Positions 38,315 through 49,150 of a DNA stretch of 64,000 bases are shown here, one piece after another. The stretch spans positions 496,001 through 560,000 of the forward strand of contig NZ_WRPK01000003.1 in NCBI RefSeq assembly GCF_009755815.1, read 5' to 3'. Under the pieces are notes generated by a model, which ran no database searches, was not told where the DNA came from, and saw only the letters and a list, made by a program, of their open reading frames with translations. Source of the stretch: Flavisphingomonas formosensis. GTDB taxonomy: Bacteria > Pseudomonadota > Alphaproteobacteria > Sphingomonadales > Sphingomonadaceae. The position numbers and the translations under genes were made by a program. The stretch's first letter is position 1. Each line of letters starts with the position of its first letter.

Positions 38315-41300
38315 TCAGAGCAACCATGTTCCGGTCAGCGTCGTGACGTTGCCGGTGAAGAGTATTTGCATGTCGGCGGTGGCATCGCCATTGGTATCGA
38401 ACAGGGCGGTGGTGGTGTTGGTGCCGGCATCGTAGCTGAGCGTGAACTCGGCGGCGGTGTGACTAAAGGCGCCGACGAGGTGGAATGCCTGGTCGCCCGC
38501 CACCTTTGTATTCGCGTCGATCGCCGACACGTCGAGAATGTCGCCTTTGGCGAAATCGGTGATCCGATCCGAAGCCGCCAGCGTGCTGTCACCCACCGCT
38601 AGATAGCTGAAAGTATCGTTCTGCGTGCCACCGGTCAGCGTATCCGCGCCCGCACCGCCTGTGAGCGTGTCAGTACCCGCACCGCCAGTGAGGATATCGT
38701 CGCCCCCCGCCCCTTTGAGAATGTCGTTGCCGCTGCCGCCATCGACCGTGTCGTTGGATGAACCGGCGTCGATTATGTCGTTACCTGCGCCGCCATATAG
38801 GACGTTCGCCTGGGCCGATCCGGTGATCACGTCATCATAGGCCGATCCGATCACATTCTCGATGGATGACAGAGTGTCGATGCCGGCGCCATGCGTGTCC
38901 TGCGCCGTGGTGAGCGCCAGGCCGACGGTTATGGCCGATACTGCCGAAGCGTAGCTTGCCGTATCGATCCCAGCGCCGCCGATCAGATGGTCGTCGCCGA
39001 GACCGCCGACGAGCGTGTCGTTGCCGGCATTACCAGTCAGCGCGTTGTTGCCGGCATCGCCCGTAAGTTGGTCATCATAGGCGCCGCCAGTCAGATTCTC
39101 GATACCAGCCAGCGTGTCTGTGCCGGCCGCGATGGTCGACTGCGCCGTCGTGATCGCTAGGCTCACCCTCACGGCACCCGAGGCATCCGAATAGCTCGCC
39201 GTGTCGATGCCGTCGCCGCCATAGAGGAAATCGTTGCCGAGACCGCCGTTCAGGGTGTCGTCGCCCAGCGATCCGATCAGCGTGTTGGCAAACTGATTAC
39301 CGGTCAGCACGTCGCTATAATCCGATCCGTAGAGGCTTTCGACATTCTGGATGATATCAATGCCCGCGCCGCCGGTATTCTGTGAAAAGGTCAGGCCGAT
39401 GTTCACCGTCACGCCGGACAGCGCATGGTTGTAATAGACCGTGTCCATGCCGGCCCCGCCGTCGATCATGTCATTGCCGCCCCGGCCGTCGATCACGTCG
39501 TTGCCAGCACCGCCGTAGAGGCTGTTATTGCCGTCGTCGCCGCTCAGATAGTCGGCAAAGTCGGTTCCGATCAGTCCTTCGATGCTGGTCATGGTGACGT
39601 TGCCCGCACCCCCCGTCGCATGGACGATGCCGGTACCGGCTTCCACCGTCACGCTGACCCCCGAGGCGAGGCCCGCGAAGGAAACGAGGTCATTGCCAAT
39701 GCCACCATCCACCGCGGCGCCATCGCTGGATACGATGTTGAGAGTGTCGTCGCCGCTGCCTCCATAAAGCGTATCCGGACCGCCGCCGCCCTTGATCAAG
39801 TCGTTGCCCGCGCCGCCGTAGATTATGTTAGCGTTGGCATCGCCGGAGAGCGTGTCGTTGAAGGACGAACCGATCAGATTTTCGAAGCCAGCGATGATGT
39901 CGTTGCCCGCACCACTCGTGGCCTGGGAGGTGGTCACCGCCAGACTGACGATTACCTTGTTGGTCGCGCTGGCATAGTTCAGCGTGTCGATGCCGTTGCC
40001 GCCATAGAGCGTATCCGCGCCGGTCCCGCTGCCACCGTCTATCAGATCATTGCCATCGCCGCCGAAAATGACGTTCTTGCCGGCATTGCCGGTCAACACG
40101 TCATCATAGGCGGAGCCAATCAGATTATCGATCGAGACCAGCGTATCCATGCCCGCGCCGATCGTATCCTGGGCAGCGATGAGCGCCAGGTTCACCGTCA
40201 CCCCGCTGATCGCGGTCGCATAGCTCGCTATGTCTGTTCCCGCGCCGCCATCGAGACGGTCGTTGCCCGCGCCTCCGTCCAGCTGATCGTTGCCGGCCCC
40301 ACCGCTCAGCACATTATCGCCCACGTTGCCGACCAAAGTGTCGTCATAGGACGTACCGGTCAGATTCTCGATGCTCATGAGGAAGTCCGTGCCCCCGTTA
40401 CCGAACGCAGTTCCGATGGTGGGACCGACTGTCAGGAGCGCCGTCACCCCCGAGCTGAGCCCCGCAAAGCTCGCCGTATCGACGCCCCCGCCGCCGTACA
40501 GAACGTCATCACCGAGGCCGCCATTCAGCGTGTCGTCACCGTTGTCGCCAACGAGCACATTGTTCCCAACGTCGCCTGTCAGTTGATCGTCATAGGTACT
40601 GCCAGTGATGTTCTCGATTGACATGTATGTGTCGCGATCGCCGGCACCGCTCCCTCCGCCAGTGCCCCAGGCGCCCCCCGTCGACAGACTTGCTATTATT
40701 GGCCCGCCAGCATCGAAATAGGTAACGGTGTCGTTTCCATCACCGCCGTAGAGCACATTGACCCCCAGGCCTCCCGCCAACCGATCATCCCCATTTCCGC
40801 CGAAAAGGAAATTGGCGTCATCGTTGCCGGTCAACTCATCGCTATAGGCCGAGCCGACCAGATAATCGATGTTCACGATCTGATCGACGCCCGCCCCGAG
40901 TGTATCCTGCGCGGTCGTGATGCTCAGATTGACGACGACGCCCGTGGTGGCGTTGGCATAGCTGACCGTATCGGTGCCAATTTTGCCATCGATATAATCA
41001 TTGCCAGCACCCCCGATCAGGATGTCATTGCTGTTGCCGCCATAGAGCGTATCGTTGCCCCCTCCGCCGTCTATCGTGTCTCCAGCGTAGTCAGCGGTCA
41101 GAACATCATCATGCTCGCTTCCTATGAGATTTCGAAAGCCGGAGAAAACATCGCCTGTTGCTCCACCGCCAACAGTCCCCGTCAGAAAATTTATGGTCAC
41201 TCCCATATCAGAATCTTGATAGCTTAGGGTGTCGCCACCATTGCCGTACATGACGTCGGCTCCCGCCCCGCCCATCACGATGTCGCTGCCGCCAATCACA

Positions 41301-41710
41301 TAAGGGCCGGCATGAATGACGTCATCGCCCGCTCCGCCAGCCAGCAGCGTGGTCGCCGTGCTGCCGGTCAATACGTCGTTATAAGCTGATCCGGTGAGGT
41401 TCTCGATTGAAACCAGCGTGTCGATGCCCGCACCGCCCGTATCCTGGGCGCCAGTGATAGCGAGGCTGACTGTGATACCGGATGTCGCGGACGCGTAACT
41501 CGCGGTATCGGTGCCCGCACCCCCGTCGATAATGTCGTTTCCGGCGCTGCCGTCCAGCGTATCGTTGCCGGCTCCGCCATATAATATGTCGGCGTAGACG
41601 CTGGTAATGATGCTATCGTCGCCCCCGAGGCCATAGACCGTTACACCCGAAGGGTCTACGTCGCTCGCGATCATGATATCGCTGCCGTTCGAACCGTAGA
41701 CCGTCACCAT
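38315..41710 (-). CDS. RTX-repeat protein (hemolysin-type calcium-binding)
   Basis: 1131 residues built of GGxGxDxL-type nonapeptides (YGGAGNDTLDGSAGND). I count 11 larger modules of about 90-110 residues, each with a nonapeptide block, a segment like DTASYASATSGITVSLAIT, then AQDT-GAG-DTL-SIENL-GSAYDDVLTG. The end, DTFSYLAVGDSTLAASDRI and ITDFAKGDILDVSAI, is like the C-terminal part of serralysin-type proteins that carries the type I secretion signal. There is no N-terminal signal peptide and no enzyme domain; it may be a surface or extracellular calcium-folded protein. No type I export genes are near. Confidence 0.88.
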   Translation of the reverse strand: MVTVYGSNGSDIMIASDVDPSGVTVYGLGGDDSIITSVYADILYGGAGNDTLDGSAGNDIIDGGAGTDTASYASATSGITVSLAITGAQDTGGAGIDTLVSIENLTGSAYNDVLTGSTATTLLAGGAGDDVIHAGPYVIGGSDIVMGGAGADVMYGNGGDTLSYQDSDMGVTINFLTGTVGGGATGDVFSGFRNLIGSEHDDVLTADYAGDTIDGGGGNDTLYGGNSNDILIGGAGNDYIDGKIGTDTVSYANATTGVVVNLSITTAQDTLGAGVDQIVNIDYLVGSAYSDELTGNDDANFLFGGNGDDRLAGGLGVNVLYGGDGNDTVTYFDAGGPIIASLSTGGAWGTGGGSGAGDRDTYMSIENITGSTYDDQLTGDVGNNVLVGDNGDDTLNGGLGDDVLYGGGGVDTASFAGLSSGVTALLTVGPTIGTAFGNGGTDFLMSIENLTGTSYDDTLVGNVGDNVLSGGAGNDQLDGGAGNDRLDGGAGTDIASYATAISGVTVNLALIAAQDTIGAGMDTLVSIDNLIGSAYDDVLTGNAGKNVIFGGDGNDLIDGGSGTGADTLYGGNGIDTLNYASATNKVIVSLAVTTSQATSGAGNDIIAGFENLIGSSFNDTLSGDANANIIYGGAGNDLIKGGGGPDTLYGGSGDDTLNIVSSDGAAVDGGIGNDLVSFAGLASGVSVTVEAGTGIVHATGGAGNVTMTSIEGLIGTDFADYLSGDDGNNSLYGGAGNDVIDGRGGNDMIDGGAGMDTVYYNHALSGVTVNIGLTFSQNTGGAGIDIIQNVESLYGSDYSDVLTGNQFANTLIGSLGDDTLNGGLGNDFLYGGDGIDTASYSDASGAVRVSLAITTAQSTIAAGTDTLAGIENLTGGAYDDQLTGDAGNNALTGNAGNDTLVGGLGDDHLIGGAGIDTASYASAVSAITVGLALTTAQDTHGAGIDTLSSIENVIGSAYDDVITGSAQANVLYGGAGNDIIDAGSSNDTVDGGSGNDILKGAGGDDILTGGAGTDTLTGGAGADTLTGGTQNDTFSYLAVGDSTLAASDRITDFAKGDILDVSAIDANTKVAGDQAFHLVGAFSHTAAEFTLSYDAGTNTTTALFDTNGDATADMQILFTGNVTTLTGTWLL

Positions 41711-42145
41711 TGAAATGCCCCCCGTGAATCAATTGTCTCGGGAAGTTTCCTATGGTGACCAATGCTCTCGGTGAAATGGTTTTACGGTCAAAATTGCGTG
41801 AGTTTAAAAAATCAGGGCTTGACGGATCACGTCGCCGCCGGCGCCTGTCGCCACAGGCTGAAAGGGCAGGAATCGCACCGCCTCCTGGCCGAGCCACTCG
41901 TTCACCTCGAGCAGGCGCCGCCGCAGCGGCTCGATCTCGTTTGCATAGAAGACGTCCGCCGCCTTCGCGACATCGCCGAACCCGGCGCTGTTCGTCGGCA
42001 CGGTCCAGTTGGGCATCCAGGAAGTCATCGATCGCATTCTCGATCGGGTGCCAGAAGCGGCAGTGCACCGGAGCTGCGAAAATCCGGGGCCTTTCGCGAG
42101 CTGCTTAAATTCTCTGAAAGGCCCCGATTTTCGGGCTTTTTTGCC
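41711..42145 (-). pseudogene. Remnant region between the RTX gene and tRNA-Val
   Basis: No intact gene. A minus-strand frame ending at 41804 encodes a coding-like tail, AKAADVFYANEIEPLRRRLL and LGQEAVRFLPFQPV, which faintly resembles the end of phage portal proteins; upstream the same frame runs into the tRNA and has no start. A second frame covers HPIENAIDDFLDAQLDRADE. I read it as a decayed fragment, possibly phage-derived; identity is tentative. Confidence 0.3.
42117..42141 (-). terminator. Terminator after tRNA-Val
   Basis: On the minus strand AAAAAGCCCGA-AAA-TCGGGGCCTTT forms a short hairpin 5 bases past the tRNA 3' end; a longer stem (42085-42095 with 42116-42126) can also form. Confidence 0.6.
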
Positions 42146-42220
42146 TGGTGGGCGCGGCTGGGATTGAACCAGCGACCCCTGCGGTGTGAACACAGTGCTC
42201 TACCACTGAGCTACGCGCCC
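42146..42220 (-). tRNA. tRNA-Val (CAC)
   Basis: Minus-strand cloverleaf: acceptor GGGCGCG with CGCGCCC, anticodon arm CTGTG-TTCACAC-CGCAG giving anticodon CAC, T arm GCTGG-TTCAATC-CCAGC, CCA encoded. Its 3' end faces the accessory stretch at 36-42 kb. Confidence 0.97.
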
Positions 42221-42257
42221 ACTCTGGCATCGGGATCCAGGTCGAACCTGTCTCCAA

Positions 42258-42290
42258 ACGAAAAAGGCGGCACTGGAGCGACCGCCTTGC
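42258..42290 (-). terminator. Rho-independent terminator (distal, hup side)
   Basis: Minus strand AAGGCGG, 11-base loop, CCGCCTT followed by TTT. It stands between hup and tRNA-Val and is a second stop for transcripts from hup or lon. Confidence 0.7.
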
Positions 42291-42339
42291 AGCCGCGATT
42301 AGGGCGTCGCGGCGGCTTTGTCCAGCCCGAAGCGGAAGA

Positions 42340-42381
42340 AAAGATATGGTCGGCGCGACCCCACGCCGACCATATTTTTTC
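42340..42381 (-). terminator. Rho-independent terminator after hup
   Basis: Perfect 12-bp stem ATATGGTCGGCG / CGCCGACCATAT (42344-42355, 42364-42375), 8-base loop, pyrimidine-rich run on the minus strand and TTTTTT on the plus strand, right after the hup stop. Can work in both directions. Confidence 0.88.
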
Positions 42382-42383
42382 GA

Positions 42384-42656
42384 TTAGTTGACGGCGTCCT
42401 TCAGCCCCTTGCCCGCCTTGAACTTGGGCTGCGAGGATGCCTTGATCTTCATCGGCTCGCCGGTCCGCGGGTTACGACCCGTGGACGCCTTGCGCTTGCT
42501 GACCGAGAATGTTCCGAAACCGACCAAGCGAACTTCATCGCCCTTTTTGAGAGCGGCGGAGATGACATCAAAGACGCCTTCGACGGCTTTTCCAGCGTCA
42601 CCTTTGCTAAGCCCCGTCGCTTCGGCGACCGAACCGATAAGCTCTTGTTTGTTCAT
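42384..42656 (-). CDS. hupB: DNA-binding protein HU
   Basis: 90-residue nucleoid protein. MNKQELIGSVAEATGLSK start, GFGTFSVSKRKASTGRNPRT with the DNA-inserting Pro and GEPMKIKASSQPKFKAGKGL at the end. Bends and compacts DNA as a dimer. GAGG precedes the ATG. Downstream of lon on the same strand with a 148-base gap, a common arrangement. Confidence 0.97.
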   Translation of the reverse strand: MNKQELIGSVAEATGLSKGDAGKAVEGVFDVISAALKKGDEVRLVGFGTFSVSKRKASTGRNPRTGEPMKIKASSQPKFKAGKGLKDAVN

Positions 42657-42804
42657 GCCTCAGGAACCCCCATTCGTTTGTTTCTCGGATTCGCGGCAGC
42701 TGCCGGGAGGGCGAGTAAAACCAGCGCTGAGGCGGGAGTCAAAAAGAAAGCGCCATTTTCGCGACGAGCCGCAGAAAATGACGCTCTCCGGTAAAATTTA
42801 ACCA

Positions 42805-45210
<2,406 letters not shown>

Positions 45211-45283
45211 GTCAACTCCAGACGGGCACCGCCAAAGGGTGTGCCCGACCTATATGGGCGCTGCCCGGCGCATCATCAATCCG

Positions 45284-45880
45284 TCATGATACGCTCGCGC
45301 CATGCTCCAAAGAATAGCTCCAAACGCGTGCCGGCGGAAAATTCGCCCAGACGGTCGGTGAAACCTCGGCCGCGGTCCCCGGCAGCAGCGGCAGGGGGAC
45401 GGGCGAGGACAGCATATAGGTGAGCTGCACAAAACGGGCGCCGGGCCGGCCGAGGCGGGCCAGGCAATCGAGCACGAACTTGGCGCGGGGCCCAGCAGGC
45501 ACCTGGACCAGCGGCAGCCCGGACACGATCGATGCCGCACCCCTGAGATCCGGAATGTCGACCACGCCATAAGCGTTGCCGCCAATTACCCGCGCACGCG
45601 GATAGCGGCGGCGCAGCAGATCGGCGAAGCCTTCGTCGCTTTCCAGAAGCACCAGGCGCTCGGGTGAAACTCCGGCTTCGACCAGTGCCTCGGTCAACGC
45701 GCCGGTGCCGACGCCCAACTCGATCACGAGGCCATCCCGGCCCGGACGCGCAGCGGCGGCGACGGCGCGGGCAAGCGCAGGACTGCTCGGTCCATAAGCC
45801 GCGACCCGCAGCGGCGCCTTCAGCCATGTACGGAAAAACTGCCAGGCGTCCGCGCGCCGGGTATCGGAAAGAACAGCCAT
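45284..45880 (-). CDS. Phospholipid N-methyltransferase-like SAM methyltransferase
   Basis: 198 residues, class I methyltransferase. SAM-binding motif VIELGVGTGALTEALVEAG and the acidic LVLLESDEGF; FFRTWLKAPLRVAAYGPSSP is like the start of PmtA, which methylates phosphatidylethanolamine toward phosphatidylcholine. That role would fit psd elsewhere in the window but is an inference. The ATG at 45880 follows GGAG. It precedes lon on the same strand by 73 bases. Confidence 0.78.
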   Translation of the reverse strand: MAVLSDTRRADAWQFFRTWLKAPLRVAAYGPSSPALARAVAAAARPGRDGLVIELGVGTGALTEALVEAGVSPERLVLLESDEGFADLLRRRYPRARVIGGNAYGVVDIPDLRGAASIVSGLPLVQVPAGPRAKFVLDCLARLGRPGARFVQLTYMLSSPVPLPLLPGTAAEVSPTVWANFPPARVWSYSLEHGASVS

Positions 45881-45978
45881 GCCAACTCCATGGATCGCCC
45901 CAATGCAGGGGCGATCATAAGACGGCAATTGGCTTCAGATGTGTGACAAAGCCGGGCGTAGTGCGGCGGACGGCCCGA

Positions 45979-47244
45979 TCAGGCCGCCCCGCCCGCCTTT
46001 TCCTTCTTCGCGTAGACGCGAACCGGTTCCTTGCGGCCCTCGACCACGTCCTTGTCGATCATGATCTCGTCGATATCGTCCATGCCGGGCAGGTCGAACA
46101 TCGTATCGAGCAGAATCGCCTCCAATATGGAGCGCAGGCCGCGGGCGCCGGTCTTGCGGTCAATCGCCTTGCGGGCGACCGCGACCAGGGCCTCGTCGGT
46201 GAAGCTGAGCTTCACGCCCTCCATGTCGAACAGCTTCTGATACTGCTTGACCAGCGCGTTCTTCGGCTCGGCCAGGATCTTGACCAGTGCCGCCTCGTCG
46301 AGATCCTCGAGCGTGGCGATGACCGGCAGACGGCCGACGAATTCAGGGATCAGACCGAAGCGGAGCAGATCCTCCGGCTCGCACTGGCGCAGCACCTCGC
46401 CGGTGCGGCGCTCTTCCGGCGCGGCGACATAGGCGCCGAATCCGATCGACTTACCCTGCAGGCGATCGCCGATGATCTTCTCGAGGCCAGAGAATGCACC
46501 GCCGCAGATGAAGAGAATGTTGGTCGTATCGACCTGCAGGAACTCCTGCTGCGGATGCTTGCGGCCGCCCTGCGGCGGAACGCTGGCGGTCGTGCCTTCC
46601 ATCAGCTTCAGCAGCGCCTGCTGCACGCCCTCGCCCGACACGTCGCGCGTGATCGAAGGATTGTCCGCCTTGCGGCTGATCTTGTCGATCTCGTCGATGT
46701 AGACGATGCCGCGCTGCGCACGCTCGACATTATAGTCGCTCGCCTGAAGCAGCTTCAGGATGATGTTCTCCACATCCTCGCCGACATAGCCCGCCTCGGT
46801 GAGCGTCGTCGCGTCCGCCATGGTGAACGGAACGTCCAGGATGCGCGCCAGCGTCTGGGCCAGCAGCGTCTTGCCGCAGCCGGTGGGCCCGACCAGCAGG
46901 ATGTTCGATTTGGCGAGTTCGACATCGGCGCCCTTCGCGCCATGGTTGAGCCGCTTATAGTGATTGTGGACCGCGACGGAGAGCACGCGCTTCGCCTGGC
47001 TCTGGCCGATCACATAATCGTCCAAGACCTTGCAGATCTCCTTCGGGGAAGGAACGCCGCCATCCTTCTTGCTGGACAGCGCGCCCTTCGTCTCCTCGCG
47101 GATGATGTCGTTGCAGAGCTCGACGCACTCGTCGCAGATGAACACGGTGGGTCCGGCGATGAGCTTGCGCACTTCGTGCTGCGACTTACCGCAGAACGAA
47201 CAGTAAAGTGTGCTCTTGGAATCGCCGCCGCTCAGCTTCGTCAT
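45979..47244 (-). CDS. clpX: ATP-dependent unfoldase ClpX
   Basis: 421 residues: zinc-binding N-domain ([22 protein letters not shown]), Walker [11 protein letters not shown], Walker [10 protein letters not shown], pore loop GYVGEDVE and the IGF-type ClpP-docking loop (KSIGFGAYV). Unfolds substrates for ClpP; in Caulobacter-type cell cycles it degrades CtrA. 111 bases downstream of clpP. Confidence 0.98.
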   Translation of the reverse strand: MTKLSGGDSKSTLYCSFCGKSQHEVRKLIAGPTVFICDECVELCNDIIREETKGALSSKKDGGVPSPKEICKVLDDYVIGQSQAKRVLSVAVHNHYKRLNHGAKGADVELAKSNILLVGPTGCGKTLLAQTLARILDVPFTMADATTLTEAGYVGEDVENIILKLLQASDYNVERAQRGIVYIDEIDKISRKADNPSITRDVSGEGVQQALLKLMEGTTASVPPQGGRKHPQQEFLQVDTTNILFICGGAFSGLEKIIGDRLQGKSIGFGAYVAAPEERRTGEVLRQCEPEDLLRFGLIPEFVGRLPVIATLEDLDEAALVKILAEPKNALVKQYQKLFDMEGVKLSFTDEALVAVARKAIDRKTGARGLRSILEAILLDTMFDLPGMDDIDEIMIDKDVVEGRKEPVRVYAKKEKAGGAA

Positions 47245-47355
47245 CTCATTTCCTTATCGGCCGGTACTCTGGCCGCTTCTCTAGTGTCGGTCATCCTAGC
47301 CCCCGTTTCTCCCGCCCGGCAATCACCAAAATGTCACGGACGGGAGAATAAAGGC

Positions 47356-48030
47356 TTAAGCTGCCGCCTTCTCCTCGGTCGGGATCGGGCGCTTGTCGAA
47401 CACTTCGTCGATGAGTCCGAACGCCTTGGCTTCATCCGCCTCGAGGAATTTGTCGCGATCCATCGCCCGCTCGATCTCCTCGATCGGCTGGCCGGTGTAC
47501 TTCGCATAGAGCGAGTTCAGGCGGTGCCGCATGCGCAGGATCTCGCGCGCCTGGATCTCGATGTCCGCCGCCATGCCCTGGGCGCCGCCAGACGGCTGGT
47601 GGATCATGATCCGCGAGTTGGTGAGCGCCACGCGCATTCCAGGCTCGCCGGCGGCGAGCAGGAAGCTGCCCATCGAGGCGGCCTGACCGATACAGACCGT
47701 GCCGACGCGCGGACGGATATACTGCATCGTGTCGTGGATCGCGAGACCCGCCGTGACGACACCGCCAGGCGAGTTGATGTACATGAAAATGTCCTTCTTC
47801 GGATTCTCCGATTCGAGGAACAGCAGCTGAGCCGTGATCAGCGACGCCATATGGTCTTCGACCGGGCCGACTACGAAGATGATTCGTTCCCGCAGCAAGC
47901 GCGAATAGATGTCGAAGCTCCGCTCGCCGCGATTCGACTGCTCGATGACGATCGGCACCAGCCCGCCGGTCATGGGATCGATCTGATAGCCCGGAGGTGC
48001 GAACTGGCCGGTTTCGAACGGATTGTGCAT
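47356..48030 (-). CDS. clpP: ATP-dependent Clp protease proteolytic subunit
   Basis: 224 residues. Catalytic Ser in [14 protein letters not shown], His in [14 protein letters not shown], Asp in the following helix region. ATG at 48030 ([16 protein letters not shown]) is chosen; AGAGAG lies upstream and the length fits sphingomonad ClpP, with a longer N-terminus than E. coli. Paired with clpX on the same strand. Confidence 0.97.
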   Translation of the reverse strand: MHNPFETGQFAPPGYQIDPMTGGLVPIVIEQSNRGERSFDIYSRLLRERIIFVVGPVEDHMASLITAQLLFLESENPKKDIFMYINSPGGVVTAGLAIHDTMQYIRPRVGTVCIGQAASMGSFLLAAGEPGMRVALTNSRIMIHQPSGGAQGMAADIEIQAREILRMRHRLNSLYAKYTGQPIEEIERAMDRDKFLEADEAKAFGLIDEVFDKRPIPTEEKAAA

Positions 48031-48107
48031 CGGAAGCTCTCTGGTCCTTATTGCCCTGATGTGCATCGCCAACATCGGCGCATCGCGCCCGCTATTCAAG
48101 GGGGCGA

Positions 48108-49052
48108 TCAGCGGGCGGGATTGCCCGGCGCAGGCAAGCCGAGATAAGCCAGCCGGCGAACCTCGCGGCGGCCGCGCACCACCGTGTCCAGAATCAGTCC
48201 GCAAAAGCCGTTGAGGAAGGCCAGGATCATGAGACCGGTGGACAGCAGCGCGGTCGGCAGGCGCGGAACGAGGCCGGTCTTTGCATAAGTCACGACCAGC
48301 GGCACCGCGAGCAGGATCGACACCAGGCCGAGAAGCGCGCCGATCGCACCGAAGAAGAGCACCGGCCGCTCCAGCCGGAACAGCGTGGCGATCGTCGAAA
48401 GGATGCGGAAACCGTCGCTATAGGTGGACAGCTTCGATGCGGAGCCCTCGGGCCGCGCCCCATAGGCGGTCACCACCTCGGCGACCGGCATGCGCAGCTC
48501 AAGCGCGTGCACGCTGATCTCGGTCTCTATCTCAAAACCGGCGGACAGCACGGGAAAGCTCTTCACGAAGCGGCGCGAGAAGACGCGGTAGCCCGACAAT
48601 ATGTCGGAAAAACTGCGCCCGAACAGGCGCGCGAGAATGCCCGTCAGCACCCGATTTCCGAGGCGATGGCCCCGGCGGTAGGCAGCATCCACCTCGGACT
48701 GGCGGGCACCGACGACCATATCGAGGCTCTCCGCGAGCAGCAGACGAATCATCTCGGGCGCTGCCGACGCGTCATAGGTCGCGTCGCCATCCGCCAGGAC
48801 GTAGATGTCCGCATCGACGTCGGCGAACATGCGGCGGACGACATGGCCCTTGCCCTGCATCCGTTCGGTCCGCACGATTGCGCCGGCCGCGCGAGCGCGA
48901 TCGACGGTGTCGTCGCGGCTATTATTGTCGAAGACGTAGACCGCGGCATCAGGCAAGGCCGCGCGAAAGGCGGCGACCGTCCCCGCTATCGCAGCCCCCT
49001 CGTTATAGCAGGGGAGCAACACCGCGATCCGCGGCGCCGGCACCTCAGCCAT
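48108..49052 (-). CDS. GT2 glycosyltransferase (DPM1-like)
   Basis: 314 residues. GT-A fold with [31 protein letters not shown] and the metal motif LADGDATYD, then two C-terminal membrane helices (about 225-255 and 265-295). This resembles polyprenyl-phosphate sugar transferases such as DPM1, which load lipid carriers for glycan assembly. Sugar unknown. It lies 78 bases upstream of clpP on the same strand. Confidence 0.88.
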   Translation of the reverse strand: MAEVPAPRIAVLLPCYNEGAAIAGTVAAFRAALPDAAVYVFDNNSRDDTVDRARAAGAIVRTERMQGKGHVVRRMFADVDADIYVLADGDATYDASAAPEMIRLLLAESLDMVVGARQSEVDAAYRRGHRLGNRVLTGILARLFGRSFSDILSGYRVFSRRFVKSFPVLSAGFEIETEISVHALELRMPVAEVVTAYGARPEGSASKLSTYSDGFRILSTIATLFRLERPVLFFGAIGALLGLVSILLAVPLVVTYAKTGLVPRLPTALLSTGLMILAFLNGFCGLILDTVVRGRREVRRLAYLGLPAPGNPAR

Positions 49053-49114
49053 CGGTCCCCTCTCCGTTCACGATATCGCGTTCCGCATTAGCCGAAGAGC
49101 GGGAGACGGCAACA

Positions 49115-49140
49115 CTCCCCTCCCGCGCCCGGGAGGGGAG
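49115..49140 (-). terminator. Hairpin after trigger factor gene
   Basis: Perfect 11-bp stem CTCCCCTCCCG / CGGGAGGGGAG with 4-base loop, 10 bases past the tig stop. No strong T-run; may be a terminator or REP-type element. Confidence 0.55.
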
Positions 49141-49150
49141 CGATGGAAGA

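Noticed and set aside
39425-40621. Plus-strand frame opposite the RTX gene
   Set aside because: It repeats with the same period as the RTX modules, as expected of an antisense reading.
38315-41710. Tandem DNA repeats read as a CRISPR array
   Set aside because: The repeats are imperfect, keep the reading frame and encode GGxGxD units, so they are protein repeats, not CRISPR.
45664-48147. Plus-strand open frame of 827 codons across clpX and clpP
   Set aside because: Antisense to three well-identified genes, no ribosome site or motif.
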